DNA of 45,772 bases, taken from an uncultured Desulfobacteraceae bacterium. Its GTDB lineage: Bacteria > Desulfobacterota > Desulfobacteria > Desulfobacterales > Desulfatirhabdiaceae. A program made the translations under genes and the position numbers. Positions 43,490-45,772 of this stretch are shown here, one piece after another. Within the stretch, counting starts at the first letter, position 1, and each line of letters starts with the position of its first letter. The DNA lies in assembly GCA_903909505.1 (NCBI GenBank), contig CAIVVZ010000188.1, forward strand, positions 1 to 45,772, read 5' to 3'. The notes below the pieces were generated by a model. The model was not told where the DNA came from and made no database searches. It worked only from the letters and a program-made list of their open reading frames with translations.

Positions 43490-43603
43490 TTAACTTTGCT
43501 GACCTGGGGGCAGGACAAGCCGGAACCCCACGAAGTTGAAGCGGGCCCCGGGCACGAGCCTGCTGCGGTAAGCCGACCGGCAGTACTCGGCGGGGTAGAA
43601 TCA
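43490..43603 (-). other. FGE domain tail beyond an in-frame TGA
   Basis: After ...RVFRGGC the frame meets TGA (43603-43601), then continues for 36 codons: FYPAEYCRSAYRSRL, VPGARFNFVGFRLV and LPPGQQS, to a TAA at 43492-43490. This is the normal C terminus of FGE-sulfatase domains, where RGG-S-W is expected at the interruption. So the TGA stands at a Trp (TGG) position. The simplest reading is a nonsense mutation; recoding is possible but no AGGT-loop hairpin follows. Confidence 0.8.
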
Positions 43604-45772
43604 ACAGCCGCCACGAAAGACACGGCCCGAGCCTCTTGGAGAGTCGATCCAAGCACTGCCATCATCAGGTGCCCCCTCGTAACTAATGTGCCTATCATCC
43701 TCGACCCACTCCCAGACATTGCCATGCATATCATAGAGTCCAAATTTGTTGGGCTCTTTTTCGCCGACAGCGTGAAGCCTGCGACCTGAATTCTCTTTAT
43801 ACCACCCCACCCGGTCCAAAGCCTCCACCTTGTCTCCGCTACAGTAGGTTGTCGGATTACCGGCCCGACAGGCATACTCCCACTGGGCTTCGCTGGGAAG
43901 TTGCAACCCCGCCCACTCGGCATATTGCCGAGCATCCTCCCAACTGACCCCGACAACCGGCTGACGCGATTGATTGAACTGCCGGTCCGACCAGTATTCG
44001 GGTACGGTCGCCTTGGGGTTTTCGGTTAAAAAGCGGCTATACTCCTCGTTAGTCACCGGGTAGCGCCCCATATAAAAACCAGATATCCGCACGGTTCGTT
44101 GAGGCCCTTCATCTTTATCACGTCCTTTTTCCTTTTCCGGAGTGCCCATTAGAAATTGCCCCCCTGGAATCCAGATCAGTTCGTAGCCTCCCCTCGAAGC
44201 TGCGACTATTATTCGATCGGCTTTCTGCTCGGCCCGAACAGCGCGTTGACCGCCCCGTTCGCAAATCTTGTCGTAAGGGTGTTCTGCCAATTTTTGCGTC
44301 AACCCGTTCAGTGCCGTATTATCCAGCCGTTCGACCAGGTTAAGCGCGGCCAGTTGCCGCTTCCAGTGATCGGGATCTTTTCCCGGTTCGGCTTGCAGTA
44401 CCTCCAGAAAAGGCTCCAAGGGCCTTTCAACCGCATCTTCAAGGCACATCTCGATAAGTTCCGGATATTTCACGAATGAAGGTTTTTGAATCAGGATTCG
44501 CATGAATTGCTCGAACAAACAGGGGTTGTCCAATGCCAGCAGCAGAAGCGTCACCTCCTGCCACCAGCTTTCACCGAAACGGTCTGCCAGATCGCTCAAC
44601 ACCTTCGGGTTTCGATGATAGGTATTCTGGATCTCCCGGGCCGCCAGGAATTCCTGAAACCCGAGGTGCATAAAGCCATACTGCTCCTGTTCCCATCCGG
44701 TGAGAAGGCCGCTTTCATCCCGCACAACACGAAGGAACTCTTCCGCATTGCCGTGAGGCCAGCCCACATCCTTGATGATCGGTTCAATCATCGGTTTCAG
44801 TTCTGCAACACTCGACCGGGTACGCCCTTCTTCTCCGTGAAGCCACAGGGCCGCCGGCTGCAGTACCCGGCATCCGGACCTGGCATCTATTTTGGTCTCG
44901 TATCCGATGGCTGCCCGCCACAGTTCCAGCAGCACATCGGTGCACTCCTCGTAGAGCCGGACACGATTATGGGGCAAATTTCCCCTATCCTTGTGAACCA
45001 GACAAATATTGGTAAGCAACAAGGGGTTCCGGGTCAGCTCGAACACCCGCCGAGAGCGGAATTCAGGCTTTTCGAGTTTCTCGATCAAGTCTTGTGCATT
45101 CTTTTTGGAAAGTACCTCGGCCTGCGCCGAATCTTTGGATAGAGCGCTTTCGACAATGCCGTACCAGTTTCGCACAAAGGCCTTCATCTCTTCATGGGAT
45201 AGCGGCCGGATGTGCATCTGCAGGAAGTCCTCGCTCAATTGCGCCTCCCGGGTATAACCGGCAAAACGGCAGGTGACCACAAACCGGCAGTTTCGGTGCA
45301 CGCGAACTGCCTCATTGATCCATTGGGAAACCTTGACCCGCTGACCAGCATCCGCCACTTCGTCCAGCCCATCGAGCAACAGGAGCAGATTCCCGCGTTT
45401 CAGCAGGCGTTCTCCGAAACCCTCGGGGGTACTCAGGTGAGGCTTATCCAATTGGTCCTGAATAAAAACCTCCAGGCCGCTTTTGAGGTTTTTCAGTTCC
45501 CTCAGGGGTAAAAAGACGGGAATAATGTCCTTTGGCAAACTAAATTTATCCAGCCCCTCACGTAAGCACCAAATGAGCAGCCGTTTGAGGTGGGTGGTTT
45601 TCCCCGATCCGGGATCGCCCAAAATCACGATACCTCTCCGGCCCGTTTCCTCGGCCTTTTGAAAAGCCTCGGGCAAGGCAATCTCGTCGCAGGCGCCCGT
45701 CTTTCTATCTGCGTCATCGGCATCGGTAAAACACGAAGAACCCGTCACGCGCGAATCCATCATGGCCCTTAA
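43601..45772 (-). CDS. NACHT NTPase with C-terminal FGE-sulfatase domain (5' partial)
   Basis: The frame is open to the window edge; ATG 45763 gives 720 residues, but the P-loop is only 47 residues from it. An N-terminal domain is therefore probably cut off. NACHT features are ILGDPGSGKTTHLKRLL (Walker A), LLLLLDGLDEVAD (Walker B) and FVVTCRFAGY (sensor 1). A helical region follows (about 280-530), then an FGE-sulfatase (C-lectin-like) domain: WIPGGQFLMGT, YPVTNEEYSRF, LPSEAQWEYACRAG and DMHGNVWEWVED. NACHT proteins are often STAND-type sensors in anti-phage or signalling roles. The domain is cut short by an in-frame TGA 36 codons before its natural end. Confidence 0.88.
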   Translation of the reverse strand, partial: LRAMMDSRVTGSSCFTDADDADRKTGACDEIALPEAFQKAEETGRRGIVILGDPGSGKTTHLKRLLIWCLREGLDKFSLPKDIIPVFLPLRELKNLKSGLEVFIQDQLDKPHLSTPEGFGERLLKRGNLLLLLDGLDEVADAGQRVKVSQWINEAVRVHRNCRFVVTCRFAGYTREAQLSEDFLQMHIRPLSHEEMKAFVRNWYGIVESALSKDSAQAEVLSKKNAQDLIEKLEKPEFRSRRVFELTRNPLLLTNICLVHKDRGNLPHNRVRLYEECTDVLLELWRAAIGYETKIDARSGCRVLQPAALWLHGEEGRTRSSVAELKPMIEPIIKDVGWPHGNAEEFLRVVRDESGLLTGWEQEQYGFMHLGFQEFLAAREIQNTYHRNPKVLSDLADRFGESWWQEVTLLLLALDNPCLFEQFMRILIQKPSFVKYPELIEMCLEDAVERPLEPFLEVLQAEPGKDPDHWKRQLAALNLVERLDNTALNGLTQKLAEHPYDKICERGGQRAVRAEQKADRIIVAASRGGYELIWIPGGQFLMGTPEKEKGRDKDEGPQRTVRISGFYMGRYPVTNEEYSRFLTENPKATVPEYWSDRQFNQSRQPVVGVSWEDARQYAEWAGLQLPSEAQWEYACRAGNPTTYCSGDKVEALDRVGWYKENSGRRLHAVGEKEPNKFGLYDMHGNVWEWVEDDRHISYEGAPDDGSAWIDSPRGSGRVFRGGC

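Noticed and set aside
43560..43600. SECIS element after the TGA in the NACHT-FGE gene
   Set aside because: Only a 5-bp GCCGA/TCGGC stem with a 10-nt loop is seen; it lacks the AGGTN pentaloop of the three sbtA hairpins.
43345..43956. Minus-strand open frame across the end of the NACHT-FGE gene
   Set aside because: It is out of frame with the FGE domain and encodes nothing recognisable; the FGE tail is in the frame of the interrupted gene.
1..45772. CRISPR array or phage
   Set aside because: No regularly spaced repeats, cas genes, integrase or structural phage genes were seen.

Overview
The window is about 45.8 kb of moderately GC-rich bacterial chromosome. It most resembles an anaerobic member of the Desulfobacterota. 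This placement is inferred from gene content: a CooT/DUF3842 pair, a phenylacetate-CoA ligase, a Tat-exported molybdopterin/ferredoxin oxidoreductase, a sigma-54 response regulator, and a selenocysteine-containing radical-SAM target peptide. No rRNA is present and no taxonomy search was run.

Layout. 1-3000: a terminator, a gene-poor stretch, a cytosolic hybrid histidine kinase and a Cys-cluster protein of unknown function. 3000-11300, minus strand: chromosome-partition genes parA-parB, a YacP-like NYN nuclease, DUF3842, CooT, an IspH-UbiA fusion, then hsp20-mutY-radical SAM with start/stop overlaps. 11300-20740, plus strand: five tightly spaced genes (M48/TPR protease, two-domain glycosyltransferase-like protein, minimal FtsX-type permease, LolD-type ATPase, and a ~1,600-residue permease with a degenerate M28 peptidase domain). 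20700-28600: HAD phosphatase, DEAD-box helicase, an NMT1-like binding protein coupled to a dCache-HAMP-PP2C phosphatase, a tRNA methyltransferase and DUF1015. 28700-32200: two tRNA-Ser genes, dnaX-ybaB-recR and a YkgJ-type protein. 32150-34700: phenylacetate-CoA ligase with a hairpin leader, and two decayed transposase fragments. 35000-38300: NtrC-type regulator, PilZ protein, FabH-like synthase. 38300-43300, minus strand: molybdopterin/4Fe-4S oxidoreductase, a cryptic selenopeptide gene and its SPASM radical-SAM maturase. 43490-45772: a NACHT-FGE protein that runs off the window edge and carries an in-frame TGA.

Main discovery. At 39935-40171 (minus strand) lies a 78-codon gene that ordinary ORF calling misses because it has three in-frame TGA codons, each in an S-G-[TGA]-[A/G]-G context. 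Each TGA is followed by a perfect hairpin with an AGGTN pentaloop. The first two sit exactly 14 nt after their TGA and differ by a compensatory base-pair change. This looks like a selenobiotic-type (SbtA/SbtM) precursor with three selenocysteines and one SECIS element per Sec codon, next to its radical-SAM/SPASM maturase. Other points of interest are the five-gene envelope locus with a pseudo-peptidase permease, a fourU-like RNA thermometer candidate before hsp20, the IspH-UbiA fusion, and an FGE tail whose codons look like a diversity-generating retroelement variable region.
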